From: Paraburkholderia eburnea
GTDB taxonomy: Bacteria > Pseudomonadota > Gammaproteobacteria > Burkholderiales > Burkholderiaceae
Direction of reading: 5' to 3'
Assembly (NCBI RefSeq): GCF_002917095.1
Contig: NZ_PQGA01000022.1
Location: 1 to 64,000 of the forward strand
Length of the DNA: 64,000 nucleotides
The notes under the pieces are model-generated. The model saw nothing but the letters and a program-made list of their open reading frames with translations. It made no database searches and was not told where the DNA came from. Positions within the stretch are counted from its first letter, which is position 1, and the number at the start of each line of letters is the position of its first letter. This document shows, one piece after another, positions 7,754-17,939 of the stretch. The translations under genes and the position numbers were made by a program.

Positions 7754-9052
7754 CTATCCGCTCGCCTTTTCCTGAAATAGCGCCAGTCCCACGAGACTTA
7801 CGATGCCACAACCCATCACATACCACGCGGGCGCATAGAAGCTGCCCGTCGCGCGCCAGAGCGCGCCCACGGCGAGCTGCGCGAAGCCGCCGAACAGCGT
7901 CACGCCCACGGCATAGATGATGCCCAGCGAAGTCGCGCGCACTTCGGGGCGCAGCGCTTCCAGAATCATCAGGAAGCCGGCGGGGCTGGTGAGCGTCATC
8001 AGGCCGATCAGCACGATGACCACGACGAGCACCGTGCCGACAGCCGGTCTTGCCGCGATTGCGGCGAACGCGGGAAAGAGCAGGGCCAGCGAGACGACAG
8101 ACCCGGCGGCGAGCAGGGACTTGCGGCGCGGCAAACGATCCGCCAGCTTGCCCGCGAAGGGCGAGCCGACGAGCAGCACCAGACCCGCCGCGCAACCGCT
8201 CGCCGATGCGGCGGCGCCCGGCATATGCAGCGTGAGCGCCAGAAACGCGGGCAGGAAGAACACGATGGTGTACATCGTGCCGGTGCCGCCGATCACCAGC
8301 ATCGTGCCCGCCACGATCAGGCGCAGCGGCAGCTTGCGGCGCACGGGTGCGGCCTGGACTTCGGCATGCGCTTGCGCGGGCAAGGTATCGTCCAGCCGCG
8401 CGCGCAGGAAAAACCCCAGCGGGCCGATCGCGAGACCAATCAGAAACGGCACGCGCCAGCCCCACGCAATCAGTTGCTCATGCGAGAGCGACTTCGACAG
8501 CAGCAGCGCGATCAACGCGCCCGCGAGCGCCGCGCCGCCCTGGCTCGCCATTTGCCAGCTCACCAGCAGGCCGCGCCGGCCCTCGCGGCCCGCCTCCATC
8601 AGCAGCGTGGTGGCCGCGCCCACTTCGCCGCCCGCCGAGAAACCTTGCAACAGACGGCCGAGCACGATCAGCGCGGGCGCGGCGAGGCCGATCTGCGCGT
8701 AGGTGGGCGCCAGGCCGATCAGGCCGGTGCCCAGCGCCATCAGCAATACGGTGAGGATGAGCGCGGGCTTGCGTCCCGCGCGATCCGCATACGCGCCGAT
8801 CACGACGCCACCCAGCGGACGCACGACGAAGCCCACGCCGAAGGTGGCAAGCGATATCATCAGCGAGGAGAACGCGTCGTGTGCCGGAAAAAATAACTGG
8901 CCGATGAGCGCCGAGAAGAAGCTGTAGACGGTGAAATCGAAGAATTCCAGACCGTTGCCGAGCGCAGCGGCCAGCACCATCGTGCGGCTCGTGCGGTGCT
9001 TGTGGGCAGGCGTGGCGCCCTGGGTTGCTGCGCGTTCGTGTGCGACATTCAT
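7754..9052 (-). CDS. MFS transporter, metabolite:H+ symporter (MHS) type
   Basis: Twelve-helix inner-membrane carrier of 432 aa. The N-terminus LGNGLEFFDFTVYSFF and the loop 2-3 motif GAYADRAGRKPAL are typical of the MHS group (proline/betaine, shikimate, citrate, aromatic acid carriers). It is transcribed away from the hydrolase and lies between the ben block and the porin/amidohydrolase block, so an aromatic acid or acyl-amino acid substrate is a reasonable guess but not shown by sequence. Confidence 0.88.
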   Translation of the reverse strand: MNVAHERAATQGATPAHKHRTSRTMVLAAALGNGLEFFDFTVYSFFSALIGQLFFPAHDAFSSLMISLATFGVGFVVRPLGGVVIGAYADRAGRKPALILTVLLMALGTGLIGLAPTYAQIGLAAPALIVLGRLLQGFSAGGEVGAATTLLMEAGREGRRGLLVSWQMASQGGAALAGALIALLLSKSLSHEQLIAWGWRVPFLIGLAIGPLGFFLRARLDDTLPAQAHAEVQAAPVRRKLPLRLIVAGTMLVIGGTGTMYTIVFFLPAFLALTLHMPGAAASASGCAAGLVLLVGSPFAGKLADRLPRRKSLLAAGSVVSLALLFPAFAAIAARPAVGTVLVVVIVLIGLMTLTSPAGFLMILEALRPEVRATSLGIIYAVGVTLFGGFAQLAVGALWRATGSFYAPAWYVMGCGIVSLVGLALFQEKASG

Positions 9053-9148
9053 GCGGATGCCTCGATTGCTGTGGAGCGGGTTGTCAAGCCATGGCGGCGT
9101 GGGCGAAGCGTGCGCTGTGACAGGCGGCGGCCTGCTTCGCCTGCGTGC

Positions 9149-9589
9149 TTACTGGCTGCCCTTGATGCCTTCGTCGTCGCGAATCACGAGTTTGGTCGTG
9201 ACCGACTGCACGCCATTCACGCCTTGCGCCACCGACGCGGCCAGCTCGATCTGGCTTTCACTGGCGACCACGCCTGACAGCGTGACGACGCCATCGCGCG
9301 CCCGCACGCGGATGAAGCTCGATTTCAGCCCCTGCTTGCGCGCGGCCTTGAGCGCGTGGCGCACGTTGACGGCGAGGGCGCGGTCCGCGCCCGACGATGC
9401 CGCAACCGGCGGCGTGGCGCGTTGTATGCCTGGTTGTACGCCTGGCTGTATGCCTGGCTGGGTGCCGGATACGGCGCTGGCATTGCTGCTGCCCTGTGCG
9501 TGCGCGCTCAGGCTCACGGCCACGCATAGCGCGGCGGCAACCAGGCGCAGTGGCCCGCGCGAATTCGCCTTGATCGTATTGATGCTCAT
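9149..9589 (-). CDS. BON-domain periplasmic/envelope protein
   Basis: 146 aa with a Sec signal peptide (LRLVAAALCVAVSLSAHAQ, cleavage after AHA), a linker with QPGIQPGVQPGIQ repeats, and one BON domain (residues about 70-140: VRHALKAARKQGLKSSFIRVRARDGVVTLSG in part). BON domains bind phospholipids or help envelope stress tolerance (OsmY, Kbp relatives). It lies between an MFS gene and a porin on the same strand. Specific role unknown. Confidence 0.82.
   Translation of the reverse strand: MSINTIKANSRGPLRLVAAALCVAVSLSAHAQGSSNASAVSGTQPGIQPGVQPGIQRATPPVAASSGADRALAVNVRHALKAARKQGLKSSFIRVRARDGVVTLSGVVASESQIELAASVAQGVNGVQSVTTKLVIRDDEGIKGSQ
9422..9468. repeat. 12-bp tandem repeats in BON protein linker
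   Basis: About three and a half copies of a 12-bp unit of the type TTGTATGCCTGG, encoding Q-P-G-(I/V) tetrapeptides. Copy number changes would stay in frame and alter linker length. Confidence 0.75.
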
Positions 9590-9621
9590 CGCCTTGTCTC
9601 CCTGGTCGAAGCGAATGGTGT

Positions 9622-10866
9622 TCAGAATTTGTGATACATGCCCACGAGCACGAGGTGCGGCGACTGATACATCTGCGTGCCGTTGGTGCCGGTATAGCTG
9701 TTGCTGAGGTTATCGACGGTCGGCTGCTGCGACGGATAGCGGCCATAAGCCGGCGTCGTGCCCGTGTTGTGGATCACCGCGCCACGGACGTAGAGGGCCG
9801 TGCGCTTCGAAAGGTTGTAGTCGTAGCCCAGCGTGAGGCCATACGAATGGCTGCCCGTGCCGGCCACGTCGCGATACGCCAGTTCCATGCGGAAGTCATT
9901 TCGCTGCAGATAGCGATAAAGGCCGCCCAGCGTATAGAGCGAGGCGACGCGGTCGCCGTCCAGGCGCGGCGCAAGAAAGCTGTAGCCCGCCGAGAGCACG
10001 TAATGCCCGGCGTCGTAGAGCAGGCCCGCCGCGAAGTTATCGGTGCGCACGTACTGCGAGGTGGTGAGCGCGTTCAGGCCGTAGTTGCCCAGATAGCTCA
10101 GGGTGCCGAACAGATGGCCGTCGAAGTAGTTCAGCGCGGCGGCGCGCGTGACGATGGTGGGCGCGCTGGAACTGTTGTCGTGCAGCGCCAGGGCCACCTG
10201 GGCATTGAGCGGCCCGAACCACGGCGACGAATAGCTGATCGCATTCGACAGACGGCTGGCCTCGAAGCTCGCGCCGGGGCCGAGATCATAGGTCCACGCC
10301 GTCATATAGGCGACGGTGGAGACGGTGCCCACCTGGCCGAACACGTCGATGAAGAGCGGCACGCCCACATCGTCCTGCAAGCCCAGCTTCAGTTCGCCGG
10401 TTTTGGCCGAGCCGATGCTCACCCACGCCTCGCGATTGAAGAGCGTATTGGCGGTGCCCAACTGGCCGTTCGCGGCATTAAAGCCGTTTTCCAGATCGAA
10501 GCGCACACGATAGCCCCCGCCCAGATCCTCGACGCCATACAGGCCGATCTTCGACGTCCACTCCCCGCCGCTTTGCTGCACGAACGCCGTCTGCGCGCCC
10601 TTGGTGAAACCGATCGACTGGTCCACCGCGCCGTAGAGGCGCACGCCCGGCGAGTACGCGCCGGTAGTCGCGTACGGCACGCCCTGGAAATAGTCTTCGA
10701 GAAAGAGATTCGAAGCCTGGGCCTGCGCGCCGAACGAGGCGCCGCTCACGACGGTTGCGCACGCAACGAGGCGCGCACCGTGCGCAATGCGTGTTTGCCG
10801 CGGGGCGCGGCGGTTTGCGCGTGTGCCGTCGCTCGGGATAGGAGGCGTGATGCTGCTTGCTGACAT
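9622..10866 (-). CDS. Outer-membrane porin (OmpC-like, Gram-negative porin family)
   Basis: 16-strand beta-barrel porin of about 414 aa as an ORF. It ends in MYHKF with the C-terminal Phe needed for BAM insertion, and carries the porin segments GLYGVEDLGGGYRVRFDLENGFN and NREAWVSIGSAKTGELKLG. The N-terminus is unusual: about 48 residues including two Arg-rich stretches precede the cleavage site at AQA. The true start may be internal. It shares strand with the M20 amidohydrolase upstream (10995-12239), so it may import its substrate. Confidence 0.88.
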   Translation of the reverse strand: MSASSITPPIPSDGTRANRRAPRQTRIAHGARLVACATVVSGASFGAQAQASNLFLEDYFQGVPYATTGAYSPGVRLYGAVDQSIGFTKGAQTAFVQQSGGEWTSKIGLYGVEDLGGGYRVRFDLENGFNAANGQLGTANTLFNREAWVSIGSAKTGELKLGLQDDVGVPLFIDVFGQVGTVSTVAYMTAWTYDLGPGASFEASRLSNAISYSSPWFGPLNAQVALALHDNSSSAPTIVTRAAALNYFDGHLFGTLSYLGNYGLNALTTSQYVRTDNFAAGLLYDAGHYVLSAGYSFLAPRLDGDRVASLYTLGGLYRYLQRNDFRMELAYRDVAGTGSHSYGLTLGYDYNLSKRTALYVRGAVIHNTGTTPAYGRYPSQQPTVDNLSNSYTGTNGTQMYQSPHLVLVGMYHKF

Positions 10867-10994
10867 TTATGGACTCTTTAGGTTGGTCAGAAACTGCGGA
10901 GAGGGCGGCGCGCGAGGCCTTTGATGGCGCCTGCGGCGCGTCGCGTCCCGGTCTCATGAGGACGCCACGCGCGCGGATCGGGGTATCGGCTGCG

Positions 10995-12239
<1,245 letters not shown>

Positions 12240-12376
12240 GTCTGGGTTCTCTTGACTGGCCGTACGGGCGACGGCATCTGGAGTCACAGACTAAGGACGA
12301 TCGGTCAAAATAAAAAAGCAAAAATGCGTATGTCGATAACCGCTGGTAATATCCACCGCATCATGAAAATCCGCTT

Positions 12377-13309
12377 ATGAAGATCCACCAACTGCGCGCG
12401 CTGGTCGAAATCGCCGCGACCGGCAGCATCAATGGCGCGGCGCGGCGTCTGCACGTGACCCAGCCGGCCATCACCAAGGCCGTGCGCGATCTGGAGGACG
12501 AGTGCGGCGTGCGCCTCTTTGAGCGTAATCCCTGGGGTGTCGTGCCGACCGCCGAGGGCGCCGCGTTGCTCCAGCGCGCCCGCACCGTGGTGCGCGAACT
12601 CGAACGCGCCGAGGAAGACCTCGCGCACCTCAAGGGTCAGCGCACGGGCAAGCTCGTGATCGGCGTGACGCCGATCGCGGGCACGGCGGGACTGGCCGAG
12701 GCCTTTGTCGATTTCCGCCGCCACTGGCCGCAGGTGAGCGTCGAATTCCGCGAACTGGGCTTCAACCAGTTGCGCGAGAGCCTGAGCAACCGCACGCTCG
12801 ACCTCGCTTTCGCGGCGTTTCCGGGCAACCCCGGCGACGAGTCGGGCACGATCCGGCGGCTGTTCGCCTTCGAGTCCGTGTTCGTGACGCGCGCCAACGG
12901 CGCGTTCGCCCAGGCGACCTCGCTCGCGCAGTTGCAGGACGCCGAGTGGATCCACACCGACGCCACCGACAGCTACCCGGCCAATATCCGTGCGATGTTC
13001 GAGCACGCCGGGCTTGCACCGCCCCAACGCATCACGCGCTGTACCTCGTACGGCCTGCTTTACGGCCTCGCGCTCAATAACGACGCCGTGTTCGCGTGGA
13101 CGCGCCATACCCTGGAGGCGGCGGAGTTGGGCCGCGCGTTCGTCGAGCTGAATCTGCCGGTGCACCCGCCCGCTTTGCAGCTGTATCTCTTCGCGCCGCC
13201 CGAGGCGCAGATCACCCGGCCCGCTGAATATTTCGTCGATTGCATTCTCGCGGTGGCCGCCGAGCGCGCCCGCAAGGGCCACGGCGGCACGGCCTTAACC
13301 GGCGGTTGA
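12377..13309 (+). CDS. LysR-type regulator divergent from the amidohydrolase
   Basis: 310 aa: winged helix (MKIHQLRALVEIAATGSING then AARRLHVTQPAITKAVRDLE, quoted in parts) and a LysR substrate domain (GKLVIGVTPIAG onwards). It is divergent from the M20 amidohydrolase with about 140 bp between the start codons, the normal arrangement for a LysR activator and its target. The effector is unknown. Confidence 0.9.
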   Translation: MKIHQLRALVEIAATGSINGAARRLHVTQPAITKAVRDLEDECGVRLFERNPWGVVPTAEGAALLQRARTVVRELERAEEDLAHLKGQRTGKLVIGVTPIAGTAGLAEAFVDFRRHWPQVSVEFRELGFNQLRESLSNRTLDLAFAAFPGNPGDESGTIRRLFAFESVFVTRANGAFAQATSLAQLQDAEWIHTDATDSYPANIRAMFEHAGLAPPQRITRCTSYGLLYGLALNNDAVFAWTRHTLEAAELGRAFVELNLPVHPPALQLYLFAPPEAQITRPAEYFVDCILAVAAERARKGHGGTALTGG

Positions 13310-13421
13310 TCCCCCACAACTGAAGTCACGGGTTCCAGGCGCATCGCACGGCTATCGTTGCTGGTCGGTCACGCGGGCCGGACTCGTTGCGCCCGCAAGC
13401 ACGTCGAGGTGCGCGGCTTCG

Positions 13422-13556
13422 GTGCCCGGCATCGCGCTCGCGTTGAAGATGGACGCGGTGAGCCTGGTCGCCCGTCCCGTCATCGAAACGCGGCGCGAGC
13501 GGGTGGAACTGCCGTTCTTTCCCGAGCCGCCCGCGCTGCGTTGGCGGCCGCGCTGA
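13422..13556 (+). pseudogene. Possible remnant of a LysR-like C-terminus
   Basis: In the frame of 13422-13556 the translation (PGIALALKMDAVSLVARPVI, then a charged tail ending ALRWRPR) looks like protein-coding sequence and resembles the end of a regulator's ligand domain. It has no start region of its own and the sequence upstream does not continue it convincingly. Low confidence. Confidence 0.25.
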
Positions 13557-13627
13557 AATAAAAAAGTAAGGTGCGGAACGTGCTACCCCTGCAAGCCGGG
13601 TAGCGACTTGATCCATCGGCTCAGGGA

Positions 13628-13660
13628 ATCGGGCATAACCCCGTGCGGGTTTTGCCCGAT
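13628..13660. other. 33-base two-part hairpin
   Basis: ATCGGGCA pairs with TGCCCGAT, and inside it AACCC pairs with GGGTT, leaving a CGTGC loop. No T-run follows, so it is not a standard terminator. It may be an operator, a leader structure or a leftover terminator. Confidence 0.6.
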
Positions 13661-14002
13661 TGCGTAAAGATGGATGCGATTTTTGCCCCGGACTGCTATA
13701 GTCCGACCCCGTTGCGACCAGCCAGAAAGCACCATTCCAGATGACGCGCTATATTTTTCGGGCGTTATGTGTTTCTGCGGTACGCATCGAATAAAGCGGT
13801 GCCGCCGGGCACAGCGCGGAGCATCCCCAGCGGAGCGGGTTGAGTCGCCCCGTGACATTGCTTTCGCCACGGCCTTTTTTGGGACAACCGAACCTGGCTT
13901 CACGGACTGCAAAGGCGCTCAGTGCGCAGCGAAGCCACGCAAGTGGCCTCAGGCGGCCCGGCCGGCACGGACAACGAAAGAAGAATCCACCTGGGAGCTG
14001 AC

Positions 14003-15106
14003 GTGAAAAATCAACTGGGCGCCATCGTCCTGCTAGCAGCCAGCACCGCCGCCTCGGCGCAATCGAGCGTGACACTCTACGGCCGCGTCGACGGCGGTGT
14101 CGAATATCTGAATCACATTGCCAACGGCAACGGCGGCACTTCGAGCCGCTGGAGCGCGGAAGGCGGCGACTGGGGCACCAGCATGCTGGGCTTCAAGGGC
14201 ACCGAGGATCTGGGCGGCGGCACCACGGCGCTGTTCGACCTCGAAACCGCGCTGCAGATCATGAACGGCACCTCGGGCGGCGGCAAGCTGTTCTCGCGCC
14301 GCGCCTATGTCGGGCTGAAAAACGATACGTGGGGCCAACTGCAGGCCGGCCGCAATCTCTTCATCGACAGCGACGGCGTGTGGGAATTCGACCCGTTCGT
14401 GCAGCAGGCGGTGTCGTCGGCGTCGCTCGTGCGTGGTCGCAACTGGCAGCAGACCAGCAATAACGTCGAGTACCACAGCCCCGTGTGGCACGGTCTCGAC
14501 GTGCAAGGCCAGTACGCCTTCGGCAACCAGACGAGCGGCTTCAACAATGGCGCCGACGGCGACTTTGGCCGCTCGGACGGCATCATGCTGACGTACCACT
14601 CGCCGCTCTTCGACGTGCGCGGCATCTACGACGAGCTGCGCGATTCCAGCGGCCGTTTCTCCAACATCTTCACGGCTTCGCGCGAGTACTTCGCGGGCGG
14701 CAACCTGCGCCTGGACAAGTGGAAGATCCAGGCGGCCTACACGCACTACTCGGCGCCCGATTCGCCGATGGGCGTGGCCGACAGCGCCGATCACTACTGG
14801 CTTGGCGCGACCTATCAGGCTACGCCCAAGTGGGCCGTCACGGCAGCGGGCTTCTACATTCACGTGGGCGAGGGCAGCGGCGACGCTTCGCACGATCCGG
14901 GCAGCCACGCCATGCTGTACGCGCTCGGCACCACCTATAACCTGAGCAAGCGCACCTTCCTGTACGGCACGGTCGCTTACGTGGACAACAGCAAGAACGG
15001 CAACTTCTCGGTGTTCGCGACGCCGCGCGATTCCAGCTCGCCGACCAGCCCGAACGTGGGCGAGTCGCAGACCGGCGCGTACGTCGGGATGATGCACGTC
15101 TTCTAA
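14003..15106 (+). CDS. Outer-membrane porin (OmpC-like)
   Basis: Gram-negative porin of 367 aa. The GTG at 14003 (VKNQLGAIVLLAASTAASAQ) gives a proper Sec signal with cleavage before SSVTLYGRVDGGVEYLN, and GGGAG lies upstream; a longer ORF from 13922 does not read as protein. It ends GAYVGMMHVF with the terminal Phe. It carries the family segments GLKNDTWGQLQAGRN and YNLSKRTFLYGT. It lies immediately upstream of the gcd-type dehydrogenase. Passive uptake; substrate unknown. Confidence 0.92.
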   Translation: MKNQLGAIVLLAASTAASAQSSVTLYGRVDGGVEYLNHIANGNGGTSSRWSAEGGDWGTSMLGFKGTEDLGGGTTALFDLETALQIMNGTSGGGKLFSRRAYVGLKNDTWGQLQAGRNLFIDSDGVWEFDPFVQQAVSSASLVRGRNWQQTSNNVEYHSPVWHGLDVQGQYAFGNQTSGFNNGADGDFGRSDGIMLTYHSPLFDVRGIYDELRDSSGRFSNIFTASREYFAGGNLRLDKWKIQAAYTHYSAPDSPMGVADSADHYWLGATYQATPKWAVTAAGFYIHVGEGSGDASHDPGSHAMLYALGTTYNLSKRTFLYGTVAYVDNSKNGNFSVFATPRDSSSPTSPNVGESQTGAYVGMMHVF

Positions 15107-15284
15107 AGCTTTTAGAGCTTCAAAAGCAACTGGCTTTTTCGCGGAGCGTTTTCCGCATAGCCGGCCACTGCGGGCGTAGCGCAGCGGCTGGACGACTCGC
15201 CGGCGTTCGCGCCGGCGCGCCTCGCCGCAGGCATCGTGTGACAGGCGATGTAGGCGGCGTCCTCAAAAGAAGGTTGAGATCATC

Positions 15285-17816
15285 ATGTCCAGATCAAGAG
15301 AATCATCATCGTCGCCGGGGTTCATCGGCGTCATCACCCTGCTATTTATTGCGCTTACATCGCTCTTTTTGCTGATAGGCGGGGCGTATTTGCTCTCGCT
15401 CGGCGGCTCGGCGTATTACGTCGTGACCGGCGTCGTGCTGCTGGCTGTCACGTGGCTGCTCTACCGTCGCAGTCCCACCGCGCTCGTGCTCTACGCGCTC
15501 GTGCTCGTGGGCACCGCCATCTGGTCGCTGTGGGAGTCGGGTCCCGACTTCTGGGCGCTCGCGCCCCGTTCGGGCGTGCTCGTCGTGTTCGGCGTGTGGC
15601 TGCTGCTGCTCGTGAGCTGGCGTCTCGAAGCGCCGCGCAAGCTGGGCGTGCAGTCGCTCGTCGGCGCGCTCGTGATCTGGGCCGGCGTGCTCGTGTATGC
15701 CTGCTTCAATGATCCGCAGACCGTCAACGGCACGATCGCGTCGTCCACGGGTTCGCTCGCGGCCAACGCGCAAGGCATCGACGCCTCGGACTGGCCCGCT
15801 TACGGCCGTACCCAGGAAGGCACGCGCTACGCGCCGCTGCAGCAGATCACGCCGGATAACGTCAAGAACCTGCAGGTGGCCTGGACGTTCCGCACGGGCG
15901 ACATGAAAGGCCCGAACGATCCGGTCGAAATCACCAACGAAGTCACGCCGATCAAGATCGGCAATCTGCTCTACCTGTGCTCGCCGCACCAGAAGCTCTT
16001 CGCGCTCGACGCGCAGAGCGGCGCGCTCAAGTGGACCTTCGATCCGAAGCTCAAGACCGATCCGTCGTTCCAGCACGTGACCTGCCGCGGCGTGTCGTAT
16101 GTCGACCTGTCGGCGAACGCCGCAGCGCCGGCCACGGCGGCTCCGGCTAGCGATGCTGCTGCCGCGGCTTCGGACGCGGCTGCTTCGGCACCGGTTGCCG
16201 CTGCCAGCGACGCGGCCGCATCGGCCGCCACGGCTGCGGCTTCCGCCACGCCGGCCAGCGACGCTGCGGCTCCGGTCGCCGCGACGACGACGGGCGCCTG
16301 CTCGCGCCGTATCTATCTGCCGGTCAACGACGGCCACCTGTACGCGCTCGACGCGCTGACGGGCGAGCGCTGCGCGGGCTTCGCCAACAACGGCGATCTC
16401 GATCTGCAGCACGCGATGCCGGTCACGACGGCGGGCATGTACGAGCCGACGTCGCCGCCGATCGTCACCGGCAAGGTGATCATCGTCGCGGGCGCGGTTG
16501 AGGATAACTTCTCGAACCGCGAACCGTCGGGCGTGATCCGCGGCTTCGACGTGCGCACGGGCGAACTCCTGTGGGCATTCGATCCGGGCGCGAAGGACCC
16601 GAACCACATCCCGGGCCCGGGCGAGCACTACACGTGGAACTCGCCGAACTCGTGGGCGCCGGCCGCCTACGATGCGAAGCTCGACATCGTCTATCTGCCG
16701 ATGGGCGTGCGCACCCCGGACATCTGGGGCGGCGACCGCACGCCGGAGATGGAGCGCTATGCGAGCGGCCTGCTCGCGCTGCACGCAACGACCGGCAAGC
16801 TGGCCTGGTTCTACCAGACCGCTCACCATGACCTCTGGGACATGGACATGCCGTCGCAGCCGACGCTCGCCGACATCACGACCAAGGACGGCAAGACGGT
16901 GCCGGTCGTGTACGGCCCGGCCAAGACCGGCAATCTGTTCGTGCTCGACCGCCGTACCGGCGAAACCGTCGTGCCCGCGCCCGAACTGCCGGTGCCGCAA
17001 GGCGCGGCGCCTGGCGACCGCACGTCGCCGACGCAGCCGTTCTCGGACCTCACGTTCCGTCCGAAGAACCTCCTCACGGACAAGGACATGTGGGGCGCGA
17101 CGATGTACGACCAACTGGTCTGCCGCGTGATGTTCCACAAGCTGCGCTATGAAGGCACCTTCACGCCGCCGTCGCTGCAAGGCACGCTGGTGTTCCCGGG
17201 CAACCTGGGCATGTTCGAGTGGGGCGGCATTGCGCTCGACACCGATCGTCAGATCGCCATCGCCAACCCGATCGCGCTGCCGTTCGTGTCGCGTCTGATC
17301 CCGCGCGGTCCGGGCAATCCGCAGGAACCGGAAGCGGGCGCCAAGGGCAGCGGCACGGAATCGGGCATCCAGCCGCAGTACGGCGTGCCGTACGGCGTGA
17401 CGCTGAACCCGTTCCTCTCGCCGTTCGGCCTGCCGTGCAAGCAGCCGGCATGGGGCTACATCGCCGGTATCGACCTGAAGACCAACGAGATCGTCTGGAA
17501 GAAGCGTATCGGCACGGTGCGTGACAGCTCGCCGATCCCACTGCCGTTCAAGATGGGCATGCCGATGCTGGGCGGCCCGATGATCACGGCCGGCGGTGTG
17601 GCGTTCATCGGCGCGACCGCGGACAACTTCATCCGCGCGTTCGACGTGAACAACGGCAAGCAACTCTGGGAAGCCCGCCTGCCGGCAGGCGGCCAGGCCA
17701 CGCCGATGAGCTACTCGATCAACGGCAAGCAGTACGTCGTGATCGCGGCTGGCGGCCACGGCTCGTTCGGCACCAAGCTCGGCGACTACGTGATCGCTTA
17801 CGCGCTGCCGAACTAG
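15285..17816 (+). CDS. gcd: Membrane-bound PQQ-dependent glucose dehydrogenase family
   Basis: 843 aa. The N-terminus has about five membrane helices (residues 12-140) for ubiquinone reduction, followed by an eight-bladed periplasmic beta-propeller that holds PQQ and Ca2+. Long stretches match the Gcd family: EPTSPPI, GVIRGFDV.TGELLWAFDPGAKDPN, NSPNSWAPAAYD, MGVRTPDIWGGDRTPE, YQTAHHDLWDMDMPSQPTLADI (in part), GGHGSFGTKLGDY. It oxidises glucose to gluconate in the periplasm; quinate/shikimate dehydrogenase is the family alternative. An Ala/Ser/Asp-rich insert of about 50 residues (residues about 277-335) is unusual. Two hairpins follow the gene. Confidence 0.92.
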   Translation: MSRSRESSSSPGFIGVITLLFIALTSLFLLIGGAYLLSLGGSAYYVVTGVVLLAVTWLLYRRSPTALVLYALVLVGTAIWSLWESGPDFWALAPRSGVLVVFGVWLLLLVSWRLEAPRKLGVQSLVGALVIWAGVLVYACFNDPQTVNGTIASSTGSLAANAQGIDASDWPAYGRTQEGTRYAPLQQITPDNVKNLQVAWTFRTGDMKGPNDPVEITNEVTPIKIGNLLYLCSPHQKLFALDAQSGALKWTFDPKLKTDPSFQHVTCRGVSYVDLSANAAAPATAAPASDAAAAASDAAASAPVAAASDAAASAATAAASATPASDAAAPVAATTTGACSRRIYLPVNDGHLYALDALTGERCAGFANNGDLDLQHAMPVTTAGMYEPTSPPIVTGKVIIVAGAVEDNFSNREPSGVIRGFDVRTGELLWAFDPGAKDPNHIPGPGEHYTWNSPNSWAPAAYDAKLDIVYLPMGVRTPDIWGGDRTPEMERYASGLLALHATTGKLAWFYQTAHHDLWDMDMPSQPTLADITTKDGKTVPVVYGPAKTGNLFVLDRRTGETVVPAPELPVPQGAAPGDRTSPTQPFSDLTFRPKNLLTDKDMWGATMYDQLVCRVMFHKLRYEGTFTPPSLQGTLVFPGNLGMFEWGGIALDTDRQIAIANPIALPFVSRLIPRGPGNPQEPEAGAKGSGTESGIQPQYGVPYGVTLNPFLSPFGLPCKQPAWGYIAGIDLKTNEIVWKKRIGTVRDSSPIPLPFKMGMPMLGGPMITAGGVAFIGATADNFIRAFDVNNGKQLWEARLPAGGQATPMSYSINGKQYVVIAAGGHGSFGTKLGDYVIAYALPN

Positions 17817-17834
17817 GGCGCGTTGATGTAAAAC

Positions 17835-17876
17835 ACCGTGCGCCGCGAGCGAGTTCTGTGCCTCGCGACGCACGGT
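17835..17876 (+). other. Long imperfect hairpin downstream of gcd
   Basis: ACCGTGCG (17835-17842) pairs with CGCACGGT (17869-17876), and CGCGAG pairs with CTCGCG inside, with one unpaired base on each side. It directly precedes the terminator at 17888. It may protect the gcd mRNA end or form part of the leader of the next gene. Confidence 0.6.
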
Positions 17877-17887
17877 ACAACACCGGA

Positions 17888-17916
17888 AGCGGCATGCCTG
17901 GCATGCCGCTTTTTTT
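17888..17916 (+). terminator. Rho-independent terminator of gcd
   Basis: AGCGGCATGC, loop CTG, GCATGCCGCT, then six or more T. Ten perfect base pairs. The next porin start codon lies only 24 bases beyond the T-run. Confidence 0.85.
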
Positions 17917-17939
17917 GTCCGCTTTTTCCTGTTCTCGAC

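Larger units (their letters stand above)
13310..14002. other. 693-bp intergenic region before a porin gene
   Basis: Contains the possible coding remnant at 13422-13556, the strong hairpin at 13628-13660 and a TATAGT-type -10 candidate around 13697-13702 inside a small palindrome (CGGACT-N5-AGTCCG). No convincing complete gene was found. Confidence 0.6.
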
